A DNA stretch of 64,000 nucleotides, from positions 1,401,858 through 1,465,857 of the forward strand of contig NW_003314296.1 of the NCBI RefSeq assembly GCF_000143415.4, given 5' to 3'. Origin of the DNA: Selaginella moellendorffii. Taxonomy: Eukaryota; Streptophyta; Lycopodiopsida; Selaginellales; Selaginellaceae. The position numbers and the translations under genes were made by a program. The first letter of the stretch is position 1; the number at the start of each line of letters is the position of its first letter. The notes under the pieces were generated by a model. It did no database searches. It was not told the DNA's origin and saw only the letters and a list, made by a program, of their open reading frames with translations. This document shows positions 47,319-59,058 of this stretch, in pieces.

Positions 47319-48289
47319 CAAAATGCCAATTCTATTTGACAAACTACAACATAATTTATCGCAACACCTAATACCACCAACTTCATTTACAGTATAGACA
47401 AGTTTATACCACTCTCTTTTCTACCAAACTCAAAACTAGTCAAATACTAAAGTATTCATGGAGCAATAGCAAAGTTCCAAAACAAAAAAATTAATTATTA
47501 TAATCTAAGCTTTCTAATAGCAAGCTTAAGTAAAATAGTTTAGCACTTCATTACTATCTATCCCACAACTCACCACTTGTAAGACCATTATAACCACCAT
47601 ATATTGAAGGAGAGATTTTGATTGCATGGTGTGAACAAGAGCAATAAATCAAATCTTATTACAAATCATCTCTCAAAGAAAAGAAAATGATTTACATGTT
47701 TAATCTTTTGTCTCTGATGACTTTCTTTTCATTTTCAACTTGTTTAAACTTCAAGTATACATTTGCATTGCCCTTAGTCAAGTCTAAGAAATAAAAGAGC
47801 ATAACAATGACTATTTGAACCAATACACTAATTTTTATTGTCTTGATTGATTCACTTATAATCATGCTTAAAAGAGATCCATTAGTGTTGTGTTAAACAG
47901 TTATAGACTAGCCTATTCACCACTCTTTACAAATCTAGGGGAGGTTTACTTTTATCTATGGTAACATGGAATAACTCATGGTAACCACCAATATACCAAT
48001 ATTAATCTTGCCAACTCATAGTGTAATCTTAAATTGTTAATATGCCTTATCCATGAGCCTAAGCGCAAACTTGTACAAATGAAACATCTTACATTCATCC
48101 TATGAGCCTAAGTGAAAACTCACATAATATAACTAAAATCCATACCTAAAGGACACATGCAGAGTTATAGCAATCAAACATGTACCCACTCAAATCATTG
48201 TTTTCATCTTTATGTATACAATGAGAATAATTGCCCAATCTCATTAGATAACACTCATTGAAACATATTTTCTAATACCAAATATAGCA

Positions 48290-49460
48290 TACATGGTTTT
48301 CACCCTTTATCCTATGGTGATTTACCATAAAATAACCACAAAGTAAAACTTAAACTCTTGGACACGTGGCCAAGAGCAATAGAGTGAAACTTGAGCTTTA
48401 GGGCCTTAGGCCTCTGAATAAAGGTACAGAGTCAAACTCCTAAGCAGAGTTAGTCTCTAGGACAATCATAAAATCTTATTAAATATGGAATAGTGCTAAA
48501 TTGTAAATCTAAATATAGGAACAACACCATTGTGTTTAAGATAATCTTTATTTTTCTTTAAACTAGGCTAAATATACTTGGCTAAATAGACACTTAGGAA
48601 TTCCTTCATTATATTCATTCGGCTAAGTATAGATGCTAAATCAAATTTACTAACACTTGAGTAAGAAGGAGTGATAAAGGGTTTAGCAATGTCAATTTCC
48701 TATTATTGTGGTAGTAAGGAAAGAATATTTGAAAAGATTTGTCGATACATAACTTTCCATACCCACAATTACATTTGTGATAAAGCATCATCACAACTGT
48801 TAGTATGTTTAAATACATGCTTGAAGATGCTTAGGAGAAAACTCTAATCCATATGAGTGGTTACATTTAAATCATTATACCATTACAGTACTATCCTTTA
48901 AAGATATGTAGGAAACTCATGCAGATGCCAGACATTATTTTAAGAATGATAGGTAACAATCACTGTAAAGTAGTTAAACCAATAATATATTTCATCTCAC
49001 TATAGAAGAACTTTAGTTGGGGCAAGAGCAAGAGGAGTTACATTATACAATTACAAATGTTGCCATCAACTCAATCTTATAATTGCATGGCATTGAGCAA
49101 TTGCATTAATTGTTACTTCAGAGTCAAAGAAGGAAGGAGGTTGCTACTTTGCCATGAAGATGAGAAAAAACAAAAGAGAAGAAATAAAAAAATCTATAAT
49201 AATAAAAATGATGTAAAAGTTATATTTAAACTAAAATCATAAATTTAAGCACTCTTTAAGGACATTAAAATTGCCCTCAACTCTACTAATTTGAGTGCAT
49301 GGAATACAGAAACATGTATATCTAATTAGTCCAAAAACTATAGTTTATATACAGAAGTGATTAGTTTGGATTGAAACCAATTTGATGGCTATCAAAATCC
49401 CACTTTGTTAATATTAATATATGGTATTGTAGCTATATATTTAAGCCTCACACTTTAATT
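48290..49460 (+). repeat. Dispersed repeat of about 1.2 kb
   Basis: Collinear with 60680-61800 in its left part (ACCCTTTATCCTATGGTGAT, then CTTATTAAATATGGAAT and GTGGTAGTAAGGAAAGAATA) and with 24240-24960 in its right part. It is AT-rich with no coding signature. It may be a non-autonomous LTR element or an internal piece of one. Confidence 0.55.
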
Positions 49461-49690
49461 AAATTATTATAGTTTTTAATACATTTATAACTTAACTTAT
49501 TAATTTATTAATATTATTATTAATATTATATTTAAGAAAATTTACTTTTACTCAAACAACCAAAACTTCTCCTCAATATACAAAAGAATTTATAGAAGCC
49601 GACAGCTTGAGAAATCACAAGCACCCCCCAAAAAAAAGGCCTTATTGTAGCTCTCTTTTTTCCTCTTCCCCTCTTCAAAGTATATGGAAT

Positions 49691-52600
49691 TTACTTCCAC
49701 TCACCAACAACCTTCAAGGAGGAGTTTTGAGCCATCTCCTTCTCGATCTCTTTCCTCCGAACCTCTGCATATTGCTCCACGCCGTGAGCCATGGCCTGGT
49801 GCTGGAAGTCGAGCGATCTCGACAGCGCTTGGAACCGGGCGGGATCACAAGCTGATATAGCTGGAAAACAGAGAGCAAAACATTTCTACATGAGCGCTCG
49901 AAAGCGAAAAAGCTAACATACCTTTTATGATGTCTGCGAAGAATATGAACGGGTCTACGTTATCAATGGCCGCTTGAAACTCTTCGTCGTCGATAAAGTC
50001 ATCGTCGCTGTCGTCGTCGTCGTCTCTAGGCTGGAAAGATTTTGCCTGGCGAGAAAGAAAAAATAAAAGCACTTAGATCTATCTAAACAGGTAAAAGAAA
50101 ATCTATACGACCTGCGATGCTAGCTGTTGTAGCTTCTCGTTGTTCACTTCATCAGGGTCATCGTCGTCCCCGAGCTCTTTGTCCCAGTCCTCTTCGCCAG
50201 ACTCCCAGCCATCCATGTCGCCGTTCTCCGTCTCTTTCGCGTTTTCTAGATCACGGGAGTTTTCTTGATAGAAATGATCAAACAAATTGAAAGCTTTCTA
50301 GTTACCTGCAACCTGGTCCTTGTATGCAATGAGCAGTCTGAGAACAGCTCTGAAAATTTGATCTAGCCCCGATTGAAGTTCTGCTGGCAATGCTGAACCG
50401 GGCAAACTAAGTAGGGATGCCAATCCCAAGACACAGACTTTCTTGTCATGTTCCCTGTAAGCTTCCGACAATTAGTTTCCATACCCCATCGCGTAAGGAA
50501 AAGAATACCGTCTGAAATGAGCCGGTAGCCCGCTCCTCTTGACAGCATAGAGCATTTGGAACCAAGACTGGAAAACACTGGTGGTTAACCTTAACTTCTG
50601 GAGGACGTTGAGGCATAATGCTGGATTGTAATAGAGAGCATTTGCAACCTGCACAAGTGAATACGATAAGTACTGTTATCTGGAAAGAGTGCGCAAGTTA
50701 CCACTTCTATAAGTAGATCCTTAAGACCGTTTTTTGTAGTCGTACCATATCTATCGAGGCTTATTTTAAGGTAAGGCTCAACCCACTCATCAACCCGACC
50801 TTTGCAATTTTGAAGAACGGATTCAATAAGTTTTGGTGCGGCTATAATGTCGGAATCATCCAGCTTCTCGTCAGACATTACCTATAAGAATGGACAAAGA
50901 AAATGAGTAAGCGGCAGTTGAGTTATGCATACCATCGATAAGGCCTTGAACAAGCTTTGTTGATAATCAGGAGACTTGCATGTCAAAAAGTGCTCTGTGC
51001 TTCTTGATATGTAATTGTCGAGTGGAACGAGTATGTCTACAAGAAAGAATCGGAGTACAGGAAAAAAGAAATTAATAATGGATAAAAAAAACATAATCAA
51101 ACTTACTCTCGAAGTAGTCTACTGCCCACTCATTCAATGCCTCCATGATAAGAGGCCAGAGAGTCCACATTTCCAAGGATATTGAAGGCGAGTAATACGT
51201 CATGTATGACACAATCTCCAGTACTTCCTCAAAAACATCTGGAGCATATTGCGTTAAAAACAGACATAGAGTGCTTTCAGAACTTCACCTTGTCCATCAG
51301 TAGTTAACATCTTCCGCATGATAGGAAGTAAGGTTGGTTCCATCTGCGGGAAAAGGTGTGGCAGAGCACTAACCGATTCGAGAATTGTCCCAATGGCTCT
51401 TAAACAGCCCATGGCAGCGAGTGCTCCCGAGTCATCGTCATCCTCATCGGTCTCTGAGGACTGCAAGCACTTCCAAAAGGCGGCCGCCTGTCATGGAAAA
51501 ACGGAAAAGATGAGAAAATCCGCTGCTAGAGGTTTAGACAGTACCAGATTCTGGCATAAACCAAGAGCGTAAGGTGCCATCTCTTCGCCAAACTTGTTCA
51601 CGATGGTCTCCAGAGTGAACACAAGATCCTCGTTCTCAACCTCGTTCATCAACTTAAAGAACTCTGTAAAGAAGAACTGAAGTTAGAAAGAATTTCAAGA
51701 GTGTACATGCACTTGCCATCCAAAAGTTGAGGTAAGATTGCCCGAATCTCCCCAAGATCTGCCAAGAAAAAAGATTCAAGAATAAGGATAACAAGTCGTG
51801 ATCTGGAGTTACCTTGAGATGCTTCGACAAAGGACCTGAGAGCGATCACAGAATCTACGCGCACTGGAAGGTCGGGATCTTTCAGAGCACATACAACACT
51901 TCGTAAAGCTGTCGTAAAATTTGCAGGGTTAGCAAAGGTGATACGCGCATATTGTCCAGAAACCCACGCAGCCTGTAATAAATGATGAAGTTACTGACTG
52001 TCAAACAATTGAAGATGTTCCTCTACCTTGGCTCTCAAATGGCCAGCGGGACTGTTAAATTCTGGGTAGACATGCTGAACGAGCATTTGCTCCAGCTGAT
52101 GCTTGTAAGGAGAGATTTGCTTGAGCCGATCGCTCAAGGATCCGACAGCCAAGAGGGCGCCATCCTTTTGTCTGTATGGCTTTTGATTTGCGGGGGCGGC
52201 ATCATATCTGTCCAAAATATGAATGTCAGTACATTACATATATGAACAAATAAAGACACCTGTTAAAAACCTCTACGACAAACTGCAAAAACTTTTGTAG
52301 ATGTTCTTTACGCCTTCTAAAAAGCTCCAAAATAAAGTTTTGTGCAGCAGTTCGAGGGCTGTATAAATCTTCGATTATATCTGCGAAGTGGACAAAAAAT
52401 AAGGAAAAAAAATCAAGGAACAGAAGAAACAAGGAAAAGTAATGACGAGATGCATACCATATCCTTTTCTCACATACTCATGAGGGTCGTCTCTCCAAAG
52501 TTGCTCGTCAATCGAGTTAAAGCACATGAGAGGAAAGATAATCTCGAACAGTATTAAGTCGAGTTGCGGCTTCATCTGTTGGTATGTTTGAGGTTTGGAC

Positions 52601-54228
52601 ACGCTGTCAAACAAATAAAACGTGAGATGGCATTGAAGCACAAACTCTTACCATGTGGAAAGATATTGAAGAGAAAGGTTTAAAACTCTATCCGTCAAAT
52701 ACTCGCCCCGCTTGTAGACGCCCAAAAGATTCATGTAAGACTGCAGAAACTTGTCAGCAAAGTGTGTCTGGAACATTTCTGAGAAGTCCGAGCACTTGGA
52801 TGATTTTGGATCACCAAAGCTGCAAAAGAAAACCCGCCTTAGAGACAAAACCACACGCTAAAAAACTTACCGATTATATAGCCGGTTCACAATGTGCAGA
52901 GTCCACTTCTTCACTTTCCACCATCCCCACGACTTACGCATCTCTAGATCGGCTGGCTGGCCCTCCGAAGGAACAGGTCTCTCGACAAGATTAAGGAAGC
53001 AGGTCATCCATCCCGTACACGTATTTAGATTACATAGAATGGGTGGAATATCTAGCTGCAAGATGAAAACCGTAAAGATCAGTCACGAAAAGGCGTGAAG
53101 AAAGAAATCACATACATATGTTGACGACCAAAAGATCTTGCAGATGAGCTTGATAAGGTCCGCAACCTCAATGGGAGGATTTGGTAACGAAATAAGATAC
53201 TTCAGGATCTCTAAGAGCACTGGAAACATTGTGTCAAAAATCGCGTTGATAGGCATTCGATCACTATCCTCTTTAAACCTTGACACGCAAAGAGAGGAGC
53301 GTAAGTTTGTAAACTCTTGACATGATACTTTCTTACTCGTATTTCCGTGTAAGGATCCGCAATGCGTGCAATGCACCGTTGATCCGTTGTTGATCCTGAG
53401 ACTTTAGATTACTATCGATCCCCGGTACGAGGGAGGGCCAGCGGTCGGGAAAATCACAGTGCACCATTGTTTTCAAGCATTCGGCAAGCTGGACCCTGTT
53501 CATATACGCAACCATTAAACAAATCTCATTCAAGCGCACTGAAAAAGCAAAGCTTTTCCCATTAAAGAACAGAGAAATAAAAACGAAAGAAACTATTCAA
53601 GCATGGACGAGGAACTAGTAAATCATTCAAGCATACATAGAAGAAAAAAGAAGAACTAGTACAGACCTTATACAAGCATGAATGAAGAACTAGTGAACCA
53701 TTCAAGAATACATCGAGCAAACCATTTTTTCGAAGAACTAGTTACAGACCTCAAGAGAGATGGAACGTGAATGAGGGCCTCGAGAATGTTGTTTCGTATG
53801 GTGTTCCTATCGGTCTCGGATAGCTTGGGAAGATGGCCTGGAAAAGCAAAAACAAAGCTTTCTATGCTTTTGATCGACTCCTCGCACATCACGTACCATC
53901 TCGAGGACTCCACTCGCGAGAGAGCACATTCTTGAAATAAATACTCGCAATCTGGCGCACGGAGAGCTCCAAATTCGTCGAGACGATAATCTGTAGCAGT
54001 CGCACCAAATGCCCCTCGGCAAGCTCACACTGCGAGGAAAAAGGAATTCCATTCACATCAGCGCTTCATCCGATCGGATCTAAGACAGAGAGAAGACTGA
54101 CTGATCGATCTCTCGATCAAACGATCGATCGCCATTACCTGCTTGAGGCGCTCCTCTCCAGCTTTTCTTTCATCGAGGTTCCGGCTGAGAGCTAGCTGCA
54201 AGACGGCGACGAGCGACTGGACATCCAT
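49691..54228 (-). CDS. SAD2: Importin-7/8-type nuclear import receptor (SAD2-like karyopherin beta)
   Basis: Karyopherin of the importin-beta family that carries cargo through nuclear pores in a Ran-dependent way; Arabidopsis SAD2 affects ABA, trichome and miRNA pathways. About 22 exons close in frame to 1028 residues (first 54228-54139, second 54029-53897, last 49860-49691). The N-terminal Ran-binding region reads [20 protein letters not shown]; then come [60 protein letters not shown] and [20 protein letters not shown], characteristic of this subfamily. The C-terminus has the acidic run [16 protein letters not shown] and ends in a short helix. The intron after 51717 has a GC donor (GCAAGT). 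The exon at 50112 has two in-phase acceptors (50245 or 50263), so the length could be 1034. The preceding TTG-led frame extension is not needed; ATG at 54228 fits family starts. Confidence 0.95.
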
Positions 54229-54335
54229 TCCCAGTCGTGCGTGGGCCAAAACCCTAGCGCCTCCAACGCAATTTCTGCCCCACTCTAGGGTTTAGGGCTC
54301 CTCTTCTCTCTCTCTCTCTCTCACACGGGCGAGAC
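54229..54335. promoter_or_regulatory. Compact divergent promoter between importin and bL27m
   Basis: Only 107 bp separate the two start codons. It contains AAACCCTAG (about 54249) and CTAGGGTTTAGGG (about 54283), telo-box motifs in both orientations, and a (CT)n tract (54302-54322) just before the bL27m ATG. Shared use is likely but inferred. Confidence 0.65.
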
Positions 54336-55535
54336 ATGGCGGCATTGGCACGGCGCTGCGGCATCTTCCAGCAGCTCGCGGCGCGATCTTCTCCTCCTAT
54401 CGGTTCGTGATCCTAGTCGTGGCAGATTCACCAGGTCTTAGAATATTTTCAAGCTGAGGATCAGTGCGATGTCGCTCGCGATCGATCTTTGTGCCTTGCG
54501 CTGTATATGCTTGATTGCATTTCGGGTCTTCGTGTGAGAGGAGAGGTTTTCTCGCTGAGAATCAAAGTTTTGTCTTTGTGGCATTTTTTATTCGTTCCTT
54601 GCGCTACATGCGTGATCGCTTTGTGGTCATTTGTTTGTTCTTGTTACTTCGCTGTTTTGGTGATCAGTTTGTGAATTTATAGTCGTGGAAAGTTTCTATG
54701 GGAAAACTCGTCGTTCGTTCTCTTACTCGTTCTTTCAATCTCGCTGAGCGTGTTTTTCTTTCTTCCAGATTTTGATCCACAGGCTAGAGCGCTACCACTT
54801 CTCTTCAAGAGATGGGCCACGAAGAAGGCCGGAGGGTCTACGGACAATGGCAAGGATTCCAAGCCAAAGTACCTGGGTTTGAAGAAGTCTGGTGGAGAGG
54901 TATGCCGTTCTTCACGCTTCTCTAGATGAATTCTTTCAGGTTTAGCGAGCTTTCGTTGACACGGGTTTTTTTTCTTGGACGATCAGAAAGTTATTCCTGG
55001 GAACATCATCGTTCGTCAGCGAGGCACGCGATTCCATCCCGGTGACTTCGTTGGCATGGGCCGTGACAGAACCATCTACGCGCTCATCGAAGGCACGGTC
55101 AGATTCGAGATGAACAAGAAGACCCAGCGAAAGTGGATTCACGTAGACCCGGCCAATCCACCACCTCTTCATCCGCTCTTCCTCAAGCCGGAGGAGATCG
55201 TGAAGCCCAAGCCGAGGAAAGTGAGAGTCCAGTCCAAGCAGCAGAAGATGAAGTGGTGGAAGCAGGAGCACACTGGTCCCGGGCCGACCGAGAAACGAAC
55301 GCTCCCAGCGCTGTGCCTGCTGGATCCATCAGCAACACCAGCGGATCCGGGTGACGCTCCTCGGAAGCCAGCGACTAGAATGGCTCGTAGAGCGGCTCTT
55401 GCGAAGAAGAGGATCCGCTCCAGAGAATTCAACGCCAAGAAAATGGAGAGGGGTACTCTCAAGGTCTCTAAACCGGAGGAGAGGATCGTTAAGGCAGGAG
55501 GGAAGAACACTAAGACAGAGAAACTCCCGGCTTAG
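54336..55535 (+). CDS. Mitochondrial 50S ribosomal protein bL27m
   Basis: bL27 sits near the peptidyl-transferase centre of bacterial-type ribosomes. Three exons (54336-54402, 54769-54899, 54987-55535) close in frame to 248 residues. The N-terminal exon gives a basic, Ala/Arg-rich presequence ([19 protein letters not shown]) typical of mitochondrial import. The L27 core is [27 protein letters not shown], then [20 protein letters not shown] and [17 protein letters not shown], an almost complete family signature. A basic C-terminal extension of roughly 100 residues ([32 protein letters not shown]-like) goes well beyond the bacterial protein. Mitochondrial rather than plastid location is inferred from presequence and extension. 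Confidence 0.93.
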
Positions 55536-55572
55536 CAGCAGCTCCTGGGATCGATGTGAACTATCTTCTTAG

Positions 55573-57884
55573 CTAGGCTGGCGTCGTCTCTGGAGGGATT
55601 GGATCAGCTCGACTCCACAGCTTTTGCTTCGCTTCTTTCCAAATGCGGGGCTACCGGGGACCTGGCACAGGCAAAGCGTCTCCATGCTCGGCTCGCGAGA
55701 TGGGAGCTCGACACCTTTGTGGGAAACCACGTCGTCAAGATGTACGCAAGCTGTGGCAGCGTGGAAGATGCAAAGGCAGCGTTTGAGAGGATCCGGCCGC
55801 GCAATGTTTTCTCCTGGAACATCATGCTCTCGGCCTATGCCCAGAAGGGACACCTTCGCGAGGCAAGGGAGCTGTTTGACAAGATGGAAAAGAGGGACGT
55901 CGTTTCGTGGACGACTTTGCTCAGTGGCTATGCTCAGATGGGGTATGTGGACGAGGCCAGGGGATTGTTCGACAGGATGAAGCAGCACAGTGGAGTGTCG
56001 TGGAGCTCCATGGTTTCGGCTTATGCCCAGAACGGGTATCCCAGTGAAGCGCTGGAGATCTTCTGGGCGATGAGCCTGGAGGGTGTGAAGCCGAGGACGA
56101 GCACTTGGGTGTCCGTGATTGATTCGTGTGGCAGTGCTTTGGCTGTTAAGGACGGTGAAGTGCTTCGCCAAGCAGTGAAAGACGCGGGGCTTGAAGGAGA
56201 TGTCGTGGTCGGGACTGCTCTCGTCGATATGCTTGGGAAGTTTGGCAAGCCCGAGGAAGCCTGGCGGGTCTTCGCTGGGATTTCGGAGAAGAACACCATA
56301 TCCTGGAATGCTATCATGTCGGCGTTCGCGCGGAATGATCGTTTCCAGGAGGCACTCCGGGTGTTCCAGACGATGTGCTTGGAAGGTGCCGAGCAGGACA
56401 ATGTGACTTTTCTCAACGTCTTCAGCGTTTGCTCCAAAGCTCCCACACTGGCTTTCGAAGGTGAGTGCTGGTACCAGAGGCTTTTGGAAGCTGGTTTTGC
56501 ATTCGACTGCTCTTTGGAAACTGCTGTGGTTAACATGTGTGTCAACTCCCGTAGGCTCGAGCAGGCATTTCGTGTTTTCGACGGGATGATTCGAAGGAGT
56601 ACCGTGACATGGACGATTGTGCTAAGAGCTTGCGGCCAAAGTGGTGATGCGAGAAAGGCTCTCAAGATGCTGGCGCTCATGGACCAAGACGGAATTCCTC
56701 CGGACAAAATCGTTATCCTCAGCGTTTTGGAGTCTTGCAGCTCGAGCCTGAGCTTCGGCAGCGTGCAACGAGTCATCGAACTTCACAGAGATGTTGTCGA
56801 AGGTACCAGTTTTCATTCAGACTCTAAAGTTGGAACCGCGCTTATCATGCTCTATAGCAGGTGTGGGAGCTTGGAGCACGCAAAAGCGTCGTTCGATGGC
56901 ATTGTTCGCGGCAATGTTGCTTCCTGGACTGCAATGATCGTGGCATACATCCAGAGTGGTGAGTGCCACAGCGCCTTGCAGCTCTTCAGCACAATGGACT
57001 TGGAAGGTATTCATCCGGACACCGTAACTTTTGGCTACGTTCTCAGCGTGTGTGCCAATGCAGGAGCTCGTCAACACGGGAAAGCAATACACTCGGCTAT
57101 TTTCGAGGCTGGGATCGACACAAGCGGCGCACTGGGAATCGCCCTGGTAAAGATGTACGAGAGATGCGGCAGCGTGACTGAATCCACAAAGCTCTTCAAG
57201 GAGATGCCCGAGCGTTCTCCACACCGGCTGATAGCAGGCTTGCATTGCCAGCAGATGGACGAGAAAGAGGTGGAGGAGATGTTCCAGGCCATGGACTTGG
57301 AAGGCCGGAGTTTGGACAGGGAAGCCGCCATCGCCACCATCAGCGCGTGCTGGCAGAGCTCCATCGCCAGGACGATCCACGCTCGAGTTTTAGAGTCCGA
57401 GTGGAGCCTCGACTCGAACTTAGCGGCGGCGCTCATCAACATGCACGGGAAGTGTGGCAATCTCCGCGAGGCCAGGAGAGTTTTCGACGAGCTTGGCAGT
57501 GGCCGGGACAGTGTGTTGTGGACGAGCATCATGGCTGCGTACTCCCGCGACAGTGGTGCCAAGAGCTGTCAAGAGATCTTCGAGCTGTTTGGGATGATGA
57601 GCTTGGAGGGCGTGGCTCCCAGCGGCGTGAGCTTCATCATCGTGCTCACGACGTGCAGCCATACCGGGATGCTGGGAAGAGCAGTGGAGTGCGTGAGGTG
57701 GATGATCCAGGATTTTGGAATGGAGGCTGGGGGTTACCATTTGGCGTGCGTGGTTGATCTGCTGGGACGCGCTGGTCGAGGTGATGATGCGGCGGAGGTT
57801 GTAAACAGGATGCTTGTAGAGAATAGAGCGGCATTGTCTTTGATGTATTTTGACACACTGGTAGACGAAAAAAGCTTGCATTGA
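55573..57884 (+). CDS. PLS-class pentatricopeptide repeat protein lacking an in-frame ATG at its 5' end
   Basis: The frame is open from about 55560 to 57884 and encodes about 769 residues of PPR repeats. The first repeats read FASLLSKCGATGDLAQAKRL, VKMYASCGSVEDA and VFSWNIMLSAYAQKGHL. Later ones include VASWTAMIVAYIQSG and the C-terminal GVSFIIVLTTCSHTGML and LACVVDLLGRAGRGDDA. No E or DYW domain follows. No ATG lies between the upstream in-frame TGA (55557) and 55740, which is already inside a repeat. The true start is therefore probably in an upstream exon, using an acceptor such as TTCTTAG at 55572 or CTAG at 55576. The gene begins 37 nt after the bL27m stop on the same strand. Role: organelle RNA binding. 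Confidence 0.85.
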
Positions 57885-58408
57885 TCAGTATTAAAAAAAT
57901 GCCTATTTTGGGATTGTCTTTGATAGTATTTTAAGAATCAGAAAATTAGTACTGTTGTTTGTTTATGACAGAGATATGCTCAAAATGAATCACAATGAAA
58001 TACTCATTTTGGGCATTTGCAAAATCTTTGGAATTCTGCAACCATATGATGATTTAACAATGTTACATTTAGAAGTGATGTTATTATTAAGTCTCTTAAC
58101 AAAATTATGTTTATTTGATGAATTTTTCATTAAAAAAATTTAATTATTTCATAGCAATCTGTGAGTGCTTGGAACTTTATTTACAAGAATGGATGGACCG
58201 AATTTAGTCCCTATATTATAATATTATAATTAACATATTAGCTAAGTGTGTGTGTGTATATATATATATATACACACACATATATTTATAAACCTTACAT
58301 CATGCTCCTATTCAGTAGATGAAAAATGTGATGATGATAAATCATGTAGCATTTGGAGCTTTTACTAAACAATTGTAAATTACTACAAGAATTTAAAGTT
58401 CCTATGTA
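57885..58408. repeat. AT-rich spacer with repeat fragment and (GT)n(AT)n(AC)n microsatellite
   Basis: Around 57997-58020 the sequence CTCATTTTGGGCATTTGCA matches 63077-63098 (CCCATTTTGGGCATTTGCA). A GT/AT/AC compound microsatellite lies at 58246-58285. Confidence 0.5.
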
Positions 58409-58960
58409 TGAGACACAAATTCCTAAACCCCAAAGTAGAGCCAAAAAAATGCCATGTGGTAGTGGCATAAGCAAAAGTCAAACAAGCATAACATGTTTGG
58501 ACTAAAAGTTTCAATTTGAACAGTTAAGAGTGGGAGTGGAACTCCCAACGAAGTGCTCGAAGAACGAGCATGAAATAAGTAATAAATGAGTCTTTAGAAA
58601 AGAGACACAAGAGGACCAATATATGACACGTGGAAGTGTCAAGATGGAGTCCAAGAAAGAGTCCAAGATAGAGTCTAAAATAGAGTCCAAAAATAGACCC
58701 AAGACCCAAGTCTGAGATAAAGTCAGATAAGGACTCAAGATAGAATCCGAAATAGACCCAAGATGGAGTCCAAGGTCAAGTTTAAGATGGACATGAGATA
58801 GAATCCGAGGCTAAGACCAAGACCGAGATTGAAACTAAGGGCAAGACCGAGACTAAGACTGAGACCGAATTTGAGACTGAGTCCGAGTCCGAGTCCAAAT
58901 CTGAATCCAGAGTCTGAGAGTGAAAGCCCAAAGCATTCATATAGAGTTTGGTGAGCTCCA
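58409..58960 (+). repeat. Solo-LTR-like element with purine-rich hexamer minisatellite
   Basis: It starts TGTATGAGACACAAATTCCT and parallels 19603 onward through GCCATGTGGTAGTGGC and GGGAGTGGAACTCCCAAC. It then has the six-base purine-rich tract (58640-58920) and TGAAAGCCCAAAGC. No gag or pol sequence is adjacent, so it is a solo LTR or truncated element. The exact right end is not clear. Confidence 0.6.
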
Positions 58961-59058
58961 AAAGTATAGTAAAGGGAGGACTCCAGTAGAGTCAATTTGA
59001 CCAGGAAAGGTTAATATGACTAAGAAAGACTATACCCACATATTGGGTGATGATATAT

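Larger units (their letters stand above)
44746..49690. repeat. Repeat-rich AT block without genes
   Basis: No supportable coding region. It contains 5S-like LTR pieces (46386-46430 and 47050-47318) and a long dispersed repeat (48290-49460), listed separately, and a partial copy of the GGATTGAAACCAAT-type repeat end at about 46185-46265. The remainder is unassigned AT-rich sequence plus the 3' flank of the importin gene. Confidence 0.55.
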
